Shown here piece after piece: positions 47,934-59,805 of a DNA stretch of 64,000 nucleotides. This stretch comes from Margaritispora aquatica. Its lineage: Eukaryota; Ascomycota; Leotiomycetes; Helotiales; Discinellaceae. The stretch spans positions 62,001 to 126,000 of the forward strand of contig VJWN01000005.1 of NCBI GenBank assembly GCA_007644065.1. Direction: 5' to 3'. A program made the position numbers and the translations under genes. The notes under the pieces were generated by a model. The model was not told where the DNA came from and ran no database searches. It saw only the letters and a list, made by a program, of their open reading frames with translations. The first letter of the stretch is position 1; every line of letters starts with the position of its first letter.

Positions 47934-49560
47934 ATGGATGCAGAAATGTGAAGCGATTGATACCCATGCTTTGATTCGATTTAGAAAGAGAGGGAAAATG
48001 ATAGAGATATACAACTTAGTGAAACAAGACTTTTTTTTTTCTTCGCTTTTAATTATTTCTTGGGTCCTTCGTGTGCTTTATTACCTTTCACATCCAATAG
48101 TTAAAACGGTTTTATAGGATTGAAATGGGAGAGAATCAGAGAGCGGTGGTGATGGTGCAGAGCTTGGTTCTCGCTTAGGTAACTGCTATAACAGCAAGCT
48201 TCCACTGTTCTTCATCATCCTTCAAAGCGCTAAGCTTGCTCCGTCTTGACTTTCGCTATTTCAACAAATTCAGCAAGCAAGCAGTCCCAGAAATGTCAGA
48301 TGGGTCTAGTTCTCTTTGTGGATCGGTAGTGCTCCGTACCAATGTTCTCAGCTCCTGCCCATTACTTAGTGACTTCACTGGTATCCTTAATGCATCGTTG
48401 ATACCTTAGGCTCGCCCACATTTCATCTCATATCTTTCAATAAAACTATACGTAACATGTGTACCTCATTCAAATTCTATTGTCATAAGCGGCATTTCAG
48501 TAGTTCCACCAATGTCATCTCCTCTTGTTTCCCTCCTATCCATCAATGTTCTCTTCAGCTAAAATGACAGATAGATGTATACAATAAAGACTTCACTCAA
48601 CTTCTTAATAATTATCTTGGGCAAACTTACAGCTAATTAACACAGGCCCATGTGTCGGTCGGCATTCACATTCCCACAATCACAGGTTCGGAATCAAATT
48701 CATGGGTGAGCCTCCTTGGCCAAGGCTCTCATAGGGAGGACATCGACACTTATTAATTCATTGTCGGGTTTCAATGGCTGGGCCAGGACGATCACCTTGC
48801 ACCATCTCTGAGTTGTTGAAGGTAACCTTACTCCAACTATTCCCATGAGACATATTCACTTTGCCTGGAATATTCACTATCTCAGTGCGCAAAGCTATAG
48901 AGCATTGTGTGGACGACTTCATCTGTATTAGCGCCTCCTAATCTCAAAGTCGTGGACGTCTCTCTTATGGATACATCAAGGCAGTAGCGACCCAGACAAC
49001 GCATAACTCAACCTCACAAAGTTTGTAATATCTTATTTCAGCCCGTCAAATATCATCAACCAACGCAGGTCAATATTCAACTCAGCTCGAGTACTCCCAC
49101 AGCATCTTTGATCTGGAGGAGACGGATGTCATGTCCATTGACGTAGCAAACCTCTTTTCTCCGAACTATAGTCATGAGGCAGTTTTTCAACCTATATGAA
49201 GCGGTCAGGGGATGCATTGGTAATCTCACTTAATGCAGGCTTACCCACTACGAGTTCGTCTCTTACAATTTCGAATTCGTGGAATATACTGCTTCTCACT
49301 ACGGCAGTATCGACCGATATTCCAAGACTACCTAAAATGACATTGCGCAATCTTGGTTCGAGATGCTCGTATTTATCTTGACGTACGCCTATCCCAGCAA
49401 GCTTGTGTCCCAGATCTGTAAAGCTCTAGGCGTTTATGATTTTCATCCCATCATTGATGAGAGGGGTTCTTCCTCTAGGACTTTGCAATGAGGAAGTCTA
49501 TACTATTAATGCACAACTTCCTGGTCGACAAATCTCGACATCCACAATAAACCTCATGGC
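47934..49560. other. Gene-free stretch after DHR2
   Basis: No recognisable gene on either strand. It leads into the tandem-repeat field to its right. Confidence 0.45.
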
Positions 49561-49579
49561 TCGCAGGTTCCTTCTTAGG

Positions 49580-50570
49580 ACACGAATTTTGCAAACGTCA
49601 AGTCGTGTTTCGCAACTGCAAGCTGGGACATCCAATCTACACAGGGAGCTGGACGAGTCAAAACGTCTTAGGTCAGTGTTCATCCTTCTCACAAGTGTTT
49701 TAATCGAAACATAACTTTATCAAACATCAGCTCGTACTATAATGAGCATTTACATACTCCGAACTTGCGAGATAGAAAACTTTGATTACCAGTCAAATGC
49801 TGGATGCCTTTAAGCTTGTCTGGTCAGTCATCGTGCTGCTCGCGGGTTTCTTCTCTCGGAACTCGGCTTCTTTAAACGAAAACGCCATATCGTGCTACTG
49901 AGAGTACTCTCAAGCATCGTTCTTGCCATGTGGGACGCCGAGATCAATAGTCTAAAGTTGAACGCCTTGAAAATGATTCGTGAGTCGGCTGTTCTGCTCG
50001 CAAATATTTTCCCCTCGAGACTCGACTTAAACTTTCGTAAACGTCAAGTTGTGTTGCTGAAAATATTTTCAAGCATCGCACTTGCAGATTTGGATACCGA
50101 AACCACTAGAGGAAGCTGACGTCTAGCAGTCATTAAATTACTTGTGAGTTTCTTCTTTCGAAACTCGACTTCCTCAAACGCAAACATCAAATCGTGCTAT
50201 CGAGAGTGTTCATAAGTATCACACTTGCAAGTTAGGGTGACGAGAATACAAGAGCAGGTTGACTCCCTTAACGTCTCAGATTCCTTGTCACTATTTATAT
50301 TGCTCATGAACCTCTCTCCTCCTCTCCGAACTCAACTAGACGAAGGGTAAACGTCAAATCGTGCAAGTATAGCTTGTTTCTGTTTCACAATTGCAAGTTA
50401 TGGGTCGAGATTACTAGGTAAAGCTAGACGCCTTGAAGATCCATTGGTCATCATCATCATTCTACTCGCAAGTTTTATCTCTCAGAAGCCGAGTTCCTCA
50501 AACGTCAAATTGTGTTATTGGAGCGCTATGCATCGCACTTGCGAGATAAGCATATCAAGATTCCAAGGTA
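49580..50570 (+). repeat. Degenerate ~150 bp tandem repeats
   Basis: Seven diverged units share a core like AAACGTCAARTYGTG. Cores lie at about 49593, 49721, 49880, 50039, 50181, 50349 and 50501, i.e. every 128-168 bp. Each core is usually preceded by an ACTCGRCTTCCTC-like stretch and followed 25-45 bp later by a CACTTGCAAG-like stretch. No conserved reading frame runs through the units. A satellite-like array in decay is the simplest view. Confidence 0.75.
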
Positions 50571-51664
50571 AAGCTGCACACATTGAATAACTCATCGGAA
50601 AGTTATTGTTCTGCCCGTATCCATTAATTCGCTGATACTAGAGTACAACATCCGGTTTATCTTTACCAAACAACTTCTGTCCGATACTCTTTCCACTGCA
50701 CTACTTGGTAATACATTTGTCAGCTTTCAAATCTCTCATAACCGCTGAGTTGACAATGGGATTTCTCTGGAATTCATGTTACTCCTACAAACTAACGTTA
50801 TAGAAACGTGAAAGAAGAGAATTCACAGAAGCACCACCAAAGGTCCAAACTGCCCTTTCAGGCAAACTACCGCTTTTGCAACAAAGCTGCGGTCTTCCAG
50901 CAATCAGGCTTGCTTCAGTCTCAAGAAAGGCACCAGTCCAGTTGGCTTCACTCGACACAACGCAGACACAAGCCTAAGAAAGAAAAAAAAGAATCGGGCG
51001 AAAGATATCGAACTCAATCCACGACAAGAGCAGATTAGAACTATCGGAAGAAAGCTCGAAGCTTAATGCTACTTAGCAGAGTATATGATATATCAGAAAC
51101 CTTCATAAACAAGCGAATTTCATCTTCTTGACAAACAACTCTGATTCACTGCCACCAAACACATCAACACATGAGGTTAGCTTTGAGGATTCTGCTCGAT
51201 CAACACCACACAGATACAAAACTCTTACAACAACTTATACATCTCTTCTACATAAGCCTTGGCCTTGATGATCTGCTATCCACCACTTAAACAAAAGGTA
51301 CATCGTTCGTACACTATTCACACAACCACCAACCACCCGCCACGTCAGCTTGGCCTTCAAAGCAGCATATCAACCAACCAACAAACAAGAAATACATCAA
51401 TCATACCCCCAGCTTTAAACCAGAAACTTGATCTGGCTAAAACCTCCTATGTACATGTTCCTAGCGTTGTTGTTTGACATGTTAGGTAATCCAGGTATGC
51501 CCATCTGCAAACTTCCAGACCCCCAGCTCATGGAATGAGCATCTGAAGCACTCGAGCTGCGTCAGCAAATTCACACAGAACGAGGTCATGGGAACGAGCA
51601 TCTGAAACACCCAAACCCATCCAGAGCTCTTGGAGATAGTAGGAACGGCAGCACTTCTGAATTC
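50571..51664. other. Intergenic, nothing recognised
   Basis: AT-rich, with an A-rich stretch at about 50975-50995; no coding frame or RNA gene recognised. Confidence 0.4.
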
Positions 51665-52550
51665 CTACTGCTATTGTGGGAGTTGCGTGGTAACTAGATC
51701 AGCTTCCTCAGTCAAGTCAACGAGGAGATCGAGAAAATTTAGTTCTTACATTGTTCTTGGATTCAGGACCGAATGCTTCATCCCGGTTGCAATTGTCCCC
51801 GGAGAACACCACCTCTCCCGTGAGATGAGAACACGGCCCAGATTGTATAGCCGCAAGCAGCTCCGGGTCCACCCCATAAAGCTCACGCTGTGTTTTACGG
51901 AGTTTAGCACCTCTCCGATCGCGCAGACTTGTGCTGATCTGATGTACGGAGAGTCCAGACAGCAATGTTTTTCCCTCCAAGAATTCGAAGAACAGGTCAA
52001 CTAACTCCCCCAAGAAGCTTGGGTAGTTGTCGAATTTCTGTGAGCAATTCGCTGCGGAAAAGAATTGTCAGCACAATTTTGGATTTTCTCTTGGTGAAAG
52101 AAGATGATTGAAAATTTCATCTTTCCACAACTGAGGCGCATATATTGAGTGTGAGAACATACCTGGAAAACACTTTCATCATTCTCTTGGTTTTCATGTC
52201 CACTTGTGTTCTGAGGTCACAAATTTGAAGTCACCCATGCCTGAGAGCAAGCACGAGAGTAGAAAATCAAACCGATTGATAGCATCTACTCCCTGCATTA
52301 CGAATATGTTTCCGCCTTGGATCCTGAGGACGAAGGGATTTACACAGACCAGGTGCAACTACCGAAAGATTATGTATGCTTGGATGTCTGTCAGCTTTGT
52401 TCAAATTTCAGAGAGCGAGTTGTGGCAGGTTGATTTTAACCTTGATCTTTCGAAAAACGAGAAACAACTTGCAGGATATGCGCAAGAGCCAAGGGGAAAG
52501 AATAAGGGCTGGACAGGAGTGGCTTACAAGTTTAAACTTTGCTGAGCCTT
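51665..52550 (-). pseudogene. Decayed or unannotated spliced gene, unknown family
   Basis: Protein-like minus-strand segments lie between good splice signals. Segment 52037-51750 reads KFDNYPSFLGELVDLFFEFL and onward through SLRDRRGAKLRKTQRELYGV, then a GTAAGA donor and, after the next acceptor, Gln-stop. Upstream, about 52363-52203 reads LVCVNPFVLRIQGGNIFVMQ then RFDFLLSCLLSGMGDFKFVT and closes at a stop. The two frames differ by one base and are linked by a short piece ending in a strong GTATGT donor. Reading needs a one-base frameshift, or a different splice path in which only one segment is used. I recognise no family. A pseudogene is the better guess; a sequencing error is possible. Confidence 0.35.
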
Positions 52551-52584
52551 AGCCTGGCTCTGGGCTGGATGGTGTTGTTGCCAT

Positions 52585-52880
52585 CTTTGATACTCGGTTC
52601 GGAGATCAAATTATCTTGGGTATTGAAAGGTGGAAGGGACGCCACCTCCCTCCACCTTTGATACTCGGTTCGCAGATCGAATAAGCTTGAGTATGAGATT
52701 TGAAGGGGCATCACTTCTCTACAATCTCATACTCAGTTCGTAGATCAAATGATCCTGAGCATCGAAAGGTGGAAGGGGCACCACTTCCCTCCACCTTTGA
52801 TACTCGGTTCGCAGATCGAATGAACTTTTAGTGTGAGATTGGAAGGGGCATCGCCTCCCTCCATCTCCGTATCAACAATA
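52585..52880. repeat. ~70 bp hairpin-forming tandem repeats
   Basis: The anchor GATACTCGGTTCG (once CATACTCAGTTCG) recurs at 52589, 52660, 52728 and 52799 (spacing 71, 68, 71). Between anchors each unit contains an inverted repeat. One unit pairs GAGTATGAGATT (52689-52700) with AATCTCATACTC (52723-52734) perfectly; its two neighbours instead pair AAAGGTGGA with TCCACCTTT (52626/52651 and 52765/52790). A fourth unit is imperfect. Structure is kept while the stem sequence changes. Confidence 0.8.
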
Positions 52881-54161
52881 GTTGACCTTGAGCACATCTT
52901 GTTCCTGGAACGCCGACAACGGTCAGCTATCATTGCACTTATTGCTCTGTGATGGGTTCTTGGATCAAGTCTTGATATCAAAATGCTTTTGAGGGGTAGG
53001 TAGGGTTGAGGAATAAGCAGCGAGTAGGTGTGGGACAAAAGTAAACTTACTCCTAAAGGAGGAACAACTCCTTATCAATCACGGCTGGATTGTGACTCTA
53101 CAGAATATAAGTCAGCTCTCGATCCTCAGAAAATTCGATATCAAACTCGGAAGAAGGTTGAAGAGTTCTCGAAGTGTGCTGGGGAACTCATCGAGGTAGC
53201 CATGTGGAAATGAGGTACAACAAGGAAGATGGAGGAAGAGCTTACCAGTAGGTGTTCCTCAGTGGTACAATTTTGAAGTTCAACTTTGTGTGTACAAGAT
53301 CGTAACCAAGGCACAGCGAGCATGTCTGTCAAATGATGAAGGTTAGTCGCCGTGTCCACAGAGAGAGATCGAATGTCCAGTCACATCGGACGAAATTTGC
53401 AGGCGAGAACGAAACCCTTCGCCTCTCGGATTGCAGCTCGCTATATGATATAGCAAGAACAATCGGGATGTGGATGATGCTACGCACCTGCTGCTGGCTC
53501 AAGATCGCATCTTGTTCGAACACACACCTCTATCAACGGGTTGAGTTGAGGAAGAGGTTTGGAGAATATGGGTCAAAGAAGCGCTGAATTGCAGGAATAA
53601 ATACAGCCTTTCAAAAAATTGCGCTAGTCACATATCACGGCGCTAACGACAAACGGACTAGTATCTCAGTTTGAGGTGCTTTTGGGTGGTTTTCATGCTC
53701 TTCGGCGAGGAGACATGAACACTGAACTCGAGAATGGTTTAGAGGCCTACAAGTTTCCCAACCACAAGATAGTAAGTCAAAAGCATTCTAAAGATTCAAG
53801 AACTATCTTCAAAGAATCGAGGCATATCAAAATGAACAAAAAACAATGTAGGTTGATTTTACAAAGATTTTCAATGCCTCAAGCATGTTGAAAGGGGGTC
53901 ATGCTCGCTTGCTGCGAAACACCAAGTTTAGCGACGACCCCCTTTGGATGTTGTCAACAAACCACGCTCGAGTTTTGCTGTCACGAAAACCTCGTCGCAC
54001 TTCAGAATATCGCGCCTATCAAATATTTCACTATTCCTTACTTTCTTATTGCAAATTCTTTGCAAAGGCACTTTCTCACCCTCTCAAAACTACGCATAGT
54101 GCTTTGCTACGTTCTTCCCCCTCCACTACTTCTTTTGAGCCTTGAATCAAATTGCACCAAA
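52881..54161. other. Region upstream of the STE20-type kinase with isolated exon-like pieces
   Basis: Two minus-strand pieces, about 53572-53489 and 53327-53247, are open, bounded by a GTGCGT donor, a CTAAC branch with GACAG acceptor and a GTAAGC donor, and join in phase (LEPAADMLAVPWLRSCTHK at the join). I find no start codon, and the proposed last piece ends quickly. The right part is the kinase promoter. Confidence 0.25.
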
Positions 54162-57100
54162 ATGGATTACTTCGACGGAGGAATAGATCGTAGTAGGGGT
54201 TTCACTACGACAACGATTTCAAGCAAGCTTAGGAAAGTCGCGTATCTCTCAACTGGCAAAATTGTTGATCTCCAGCTCCAGCAAGACCTCGAAGTGCAAA
54301 GAGCACGAGTCAAGGAGAGATCACAAAGAAAGCACAGGGAGAGAGCAAAGAAAAGAAGAGACGCTTTGCGCAGTGGTTTGATTACAACATCTGAATTCCT
54401 AGCACTTCAGGCTCGTGGTAAAGCGCCTGCGAAGTTGACTTTGCTTTGGCGACGCTTCAAACGATTATTTAAAGCAAGAAGTCGGCATCTCTCTTCTCGC
54501 TATCGCACTCGCTCTTTGTCTCCTGTGGAGCTTAGAGCTCTCAACCGCCCAGGCGGCCAACAGCCAATAACTGGCAAAGGCAGTTGGCCTGCTGAGGGGA
54601 TGTATCGACCTGAAAGAGGGCGGTTGGGAGCTCATGCTCCAGGAGAAGGAATCGATGAGAATCTTCCCCGTGAGCCTGTTCCTGCTGTCACCAAGGCGAA
54701 GAAAGATCGGAACGTTGAGCCTGTTGAAGATGGTAGAGAGGAACAATTTCAGAGGACTAGACGCATGGCAGCAGCTGGTCATCACAACTTCGGCAGCACT
54801 TCGACAGCCTTCTCGTCTTCGCCGTCACAACAAGAGTTACACGGGAATCAGGAAAGTGTAACAGCAAAACTGGCAGACGAAGAGAATCCATTTTCAGACG
54901 ACTTCAAGGCAGAAAGTGATGAAGAGGAGACTGCCATGGACGGTTTTGCGGTATCACGAGAATCTGCTCGTCACCTGCTTGGAGAATTCTCAGATGATGA
55001 TGCCTCTAGCAATTATTCAGGGGGAAATTCTGCCGACTTTAATGGCTCCCAGTTTGATTCCACCAACCTCAGCCTAACCAATACATCTCGCAAATCACAG
55101 AACACAAACAATAGTGAGAGGCTTGCTGCGGAGTATATCCAGGAAATTGGCGAAATTGATGAATCATTCGAAGGCACATGCTATATGAGAGGAGGTGCAG
55201 GAAATAATTATGATGGCGAAACTTATCTTGGTGATGACTTCATCCCAAGTCCTGTTTCGGACAAACGTGCAGCTTTCATCTTCCCTAGAGGAAATTACCA
55301 CGCTCCGACAGATTCATCTTCGTCCATTGGCGGTGAAACCAGTACCCGAAAGAGCCTCGAAGAACAGAATGACGAAGAGGAAGATGAAACCGAGGATCCA
55401 TTCGAGTATGAAAGATATCTTGCACACTTAATCCCAACCACTGAAGCACAGAGGCAAGAGGAGTCGAATGGCGAAGGTTCTTCTCAATCACACTTTCAAC
55501 TCCAGAAACCACCAACGCTTCGGCGTAGAAATGCAGTTCACTTCCATCGAGACACGAACTCTCAGTCTCGTCAGGAGCATCAATCACGAAGTGAACCCTT
55601 TTCACAGGAGGCTGCGTGGAACGAGGTTGAGGAGCCAACTTCTCCTTCACCAAGACACCCTCGAGAATCCCAATCACAACGGAAGCTCAATTCACAAACT
55701 CGGGCTCCAGCATCACTGCCGGTTCACTTGATCGAAGATAACAATCCGTCAACATTGAAAAGACCTTCTCCAGTATTTCAGCTACCACAAAGAGCTTTAT
55801 GGGATGAAGTTGATGTTTCAACATCCCAATCCCAAAGACTTTCTCCTCAGTTGAAAACCGCTCGAGATACAGCCTGGCTTGGGTCTGCACCAAGATCCCC
55901 AACGCAAAGACCTTCCCAGGTCGTCTATAGAACACGGGAGGTGATTTGGAATGAAAACTTGAAATCTCAATCAGAAATAGTGCCATTGATACTTGATACG
56001 GGAATTGTACCTGGAACACCTGAATCTCAGCAGTACAATACTCCTAGTCAGTCATGTTCGAGTTTAGCGAGCCCTCCTGTCAAGTTGTTTGAAGGTGACC
56101 CATATCCTCCTGAGACGTCGTTCGAGGAAGCTGCCGCTTACCACGGATATGTGGTCCCGGAAGCTAGCGGCCCGACCATTAGTCCGGGGCCACTTACCCC
56201 ATCGAGTAGCACTTCAAGGCGCACGATATCAATCTCAAAGTCAATTTCTGCATTCAAAACTTCTCCAAGCAGTCCTTTAGTTTCGGCACTTTCAAATATC
56301 AGCAAAAGATTGAGGAAATCATCAAAGTTGTCAACACCTAGCACGCCCGTGCCCGATGAGAGGACACTTGTCGAGATGGAGAACCGACTCACTGTAGCAC
56401 CCAGGTCGGAGCAGAAGACGAAGGCTGTCGAAGATGCACGGAAGATGCAAGCGTACGTCGTGGAGGAATGCAAGAAGAGTGGAAAGGATCCCCCACCCTT
56501 TGCACTGGAAGAATTGATTGGAAAGGGCAGTTTTGGACGCGTTTACAAGGGGTAAGAAGCTCTATGAGATATCACGTGCTATAGACTCCTTACTAACTAT
56601 TCTGCAGTAAGGATATGACAACTGCTAAGGTTGTGGCGATCAAAATTGTTGATATCGATGAGAGTGATACGCTCAATCCCAAGAATTCAGATGCTTATTC
56701 TGAGTTCTTGAAGGAGGTCAACGCATTGAAACTCTTAGGCGAGAACAAAGCCAAAAATATCAATTTGGTCTTGGAAGCCCTTCCAGTTGGGAAAGCGATG
56801 TGGATGATTACAGAACACTGTGGTGGCGGTAGTGTAGCAACTTTGGTAATCAGTTCAGCATCAAGGAAAGTTTGCAAACAGCACTAACTTCATCTTAGAT
56901 GAAACCAACACTTCCAAAGGGTCTTCAAGAGAAGTGGGTGCGTACTATCCTGCGGGAAGCCGCAGAAGGTCTTTGCTGGGTTCATCAAGTCGGAATCATT
57001 CACAGAGATATCAAGAGTAAGAATCTTTCATGCGCATACTCTCCAGTTGCTAACCATAGTCAGGTGCCAACGTTCTGGTCACGGAGAATGGCGACGTCCA

Positions 57101-59201
57101 ACTGTGCGATTTTGGTGTCGCAGGAATTATTGAGAACAAGACTGACAAGAGATCTACTATCATCGGTACACCACATTGGATGGCTCCTGAACTTCTCACC
57201 GAGAATGGTGCAGCAAGTTATGGAAAAGAGATTGATATCTGGGCATTTGGTGCAATGGCGTATGAGATGGCCAGTGGTCTTCCTCCATCAGCCACAATTC
57301 CTATGTCTCAGCTTCAGACCTATCTCAAGCAAAACTCGCCCAGACTGCCGGAAGGAACATACTCGGAAAATCTTCGAGATATCGTCGCTATTTGCTTGCA
57401 GAACAACCCCCAGGCTCGTCCTACGATCGAAGAAGTTCAGAAGCATCGTTATATTTACAACACTAGTGACAGCTACCCTACAGCTAATCTTAGAGCTTTA
57501 ATCCTCAGCTACAGGAAGTGGGAGAGTGACGGCGGTACTAGAAAATCGCTTTTCTGGCAACACGGTGCACAGCCTCCTGTCATGATTTCTTCCGCAGAAG
57601 ATGATGACTGGAATTTCAGTGTCACGGACGACTTTGACGACAAATTGTCAAGCGACTTCCAAGATATGGCAAATGCTTACAGATTCCCCAATGACGATGC
57701 CAGCAGAACTGCTCGTCCTGCACAGCAGCAAGCACGACCATCCCGCCGACGACCTCCGCCAGAAGCATTGAATCGAGGCCTATCGGTCGGCCCACTGGAG
57801 AAGCTCTTCGACCCAAATACTCTGACAAGTTATAATGACAACATTGTTGCGAGATATGGCAAGCAGTCGGATCTACCACTTCGTGACGACTCCACCGACA
57901 CCTCGATCCGCGATACAATGATTGATCTTGGAGGTCATGATGTTGACACAGGCATCTCAAGCTTCTCGGACATGGATACGATCAGGGCTAATCGTCGCGG
58001 TCAGGATGAAAGCTCCGATCATCTTTCTTCTCTGCACGATTTCAGTCGACCAGCACTGAGCGACCCTGCCGATGCGAACCCGAACCGCAGAACTCAGGAT
58101 TGGAAGTTTCCATCAGCAGCAGCTCCTCCGGCCTCTGCAGATCCTGAAGTCTCCAGATTTCCTATCAGCTACGAGGTTCCACGTCCGACTGTTACTCCAG
58201 CCTCTGGTGATAGGCCAACTCTGATTCATCATCCGACAGAGCCCCTAGGTTCTTTTGTCTTTGGCGGTGGCTCTGTAAGCTCTATGCCTTCAGCTTCAAA
58301 CCGAATGGCAGACCGAGAGTCTCTTATTGATCTGGACTTGAGTCAACGGCTGTCGATGAGAGATTCATTGATCAATCTTGATTTAGATATGGGCATGGGT
58401 ATGGGTATGCACCAGCGGACTGCTACTAGAGAATCATTGATTGATCTGGATATGGGTGACATCACGGCGGGTCAGAATCAAAGAGCCTCGACCAGTTCTC
58501 TGATTGACTTGGACATGAGTCTGCCTGATCCTGTACCATTCCGTGGTATCCCAGATCTTCGTCCAATTCCAGAATACCAGCGTCCCTCAACTGCCAATTC
58601 TGATGTGGGATCTACTACTAGCGAACAGATGGCTTCAGGAAACCCATTTGAGTTCGAACGTCATCCCTCTCTATACATGCCAGTCTCCAATCCGCGAGAA
58701 CCATCCATCTACGTCTCAGATAGCACTGCATTGCCACAATCCCTTCAAAATGGAAATGGCAATGCATTCCACGAGGCCGGCGAGATGTCAGATTTCTCAG
58801 GTGCATCAGACGCAGAAGGCTACGCCAACGATCGCTACGCTGCTTCGAACCAGTACGGCGAAGAAAACAACGGTTACTACGAGGAGATGCAAAGAGGTCG
58901 GGCGCAGCAATATGAAGTTCAAGAAGAAGAGCGTATGCCACCTCCACCTCGCCCATTGCAACCACACCCTCTCCGAACCTCTTCTCGCCTGGCTATGCCA
59001 CCTCTCCCTGCCGCACCCTCAGCAAGGATCTCCACTGGCCGTGCTGAAGCACCTGAGGTGCAAAGCCAGTTAACTTTGTCAATTGGAGATATCACTGCTG
59101 CCTTGCAGGGATTTAGGAATATCTACGATTCTCAGGATGTGCTGCAGCGTCGTGGCTCGGGTATGAAGAAGGATCGGCGAGATCCCCCTCCTCGCGCTTG
59201 A
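54162..59201 (+). CDS. STE20/germinal-centre-type Ser/Thr protein kinase, very long
   Basis: 1627 residues from exons 54162-56551, 56608-56845, 56899-57016 and 57064-59201. The kinase domain begins near residue 780: GKGSFG loop 787-792, VAIK Lys809, HRDIK with Asp913, DFG 931-933, then GTPHWMAPELL; these are STE20-group features. The first ~780 residues are basic at the start (a Lys/Arg helix at about 40-75), then long, disordered and Ser/Gln-rich. The C-terminal half after the kinase is disordered and carries four copies of a R[ED]SLI[DN]LD-type motif. The last 50 residues before the end include TLSIGDITAALQGF. The start codon has a CAAAATGG context; an in-frame upstream codon at 53901 is unlikely. 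It resembles a filamentous-fungal STE20-like kinase; the pathway cannot be named from sequence. Confidence 0.9.
58311..58520 (+). repeat. In-frame repeats encoding R-[ED]-S-L-I-[DN]-L-D motif
   Basis: Four copies in the kinase tail, at about 58315, 58360, 58427 and 58496, interrupted by a short Met-Gly run encoded by GGTATG repeats. Such short acidic-hydrophobic repeats often serve as docking motifs; that role is inference. Confidence 0.75.
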
Positions 59202-59805
59202 GTGACTGCCGGGAACTTGGAGACGAGAGAACGCGTGCAGGATGGATGAGGAAAGCACCTGTTTTAATTCTGTTAGGATATGAGGATAGTGAACTGGAGA
59301 TTTGAATTTCATAGTGCGAAGCTGGATTTTGGCGCACATGACCATATATTTTTTTTAAATGATGAGAGCAGGGAACTCATCATGTGTGGAACCAAAGGGC
59401 ACAGCGAAGGCGTTATTTGATGAAATCAAGGAATGAATGGATGGATGCGCATAGCGTGGCGTTGGGGTGATGAAAGATACCTTGCCTTGCCTTACACTTT
59501 AAAGCGAATAAAAGCACAGCATAGCGTAGACAGCACAGTACAGTACAGTACAGAATGGCAAATGAAAACTTGATTGAAATTGATCCATCTCTGTAATACT
59601 GAAGGTTTCCAGTTAGCTTAAGTGTGAGTTATCTCCTATGAAAACTTCCTTGCGCTCGTGGTTTTGGTAGAGAATGAGACAGACGTCTTCTGCTCTACAA
59701 CTTCCATATGTTTATTCCCAATGCACCGTTTGGAAATACACATTTGTTGATCTTGCTTCGTTTGCTAACTTTTGAGTCAATTCTCAAACATACAAAATTC
59801 CAATA
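59202..59805. other. Convergent intergenic region kinase / TEL2
   Basis: 3' flanks of converging genes, including a CAGTA pentanucleotide repeat (four copies, about 59536-59553). No gene. Confidence 0.55.

Noticed and set aside
43302..48000. A biosynthetic gene cluster around the dioxygenase
   Set aside because: Neighbours are an rRNA-processing helicase and a small Cys-rich protein; no synthase, P450 or cluster regulator is present.
52585..52880. tRNA or CRISPR reading of the 70 bp repeats because of the GGTTCG anchor
   Set aside because: No acceptor stem, anticodon arm or A box, and spacers are themselves repeats; not a CRISPR and the genome is eukaryotic.
53901..54161. In-frame upstream start of the kinase, adding 87 residues
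   Set aside because: The added part has no similarity to the conserved start, its ATG context is poor, and the ATG at 54162 sits in CAAAATGG.
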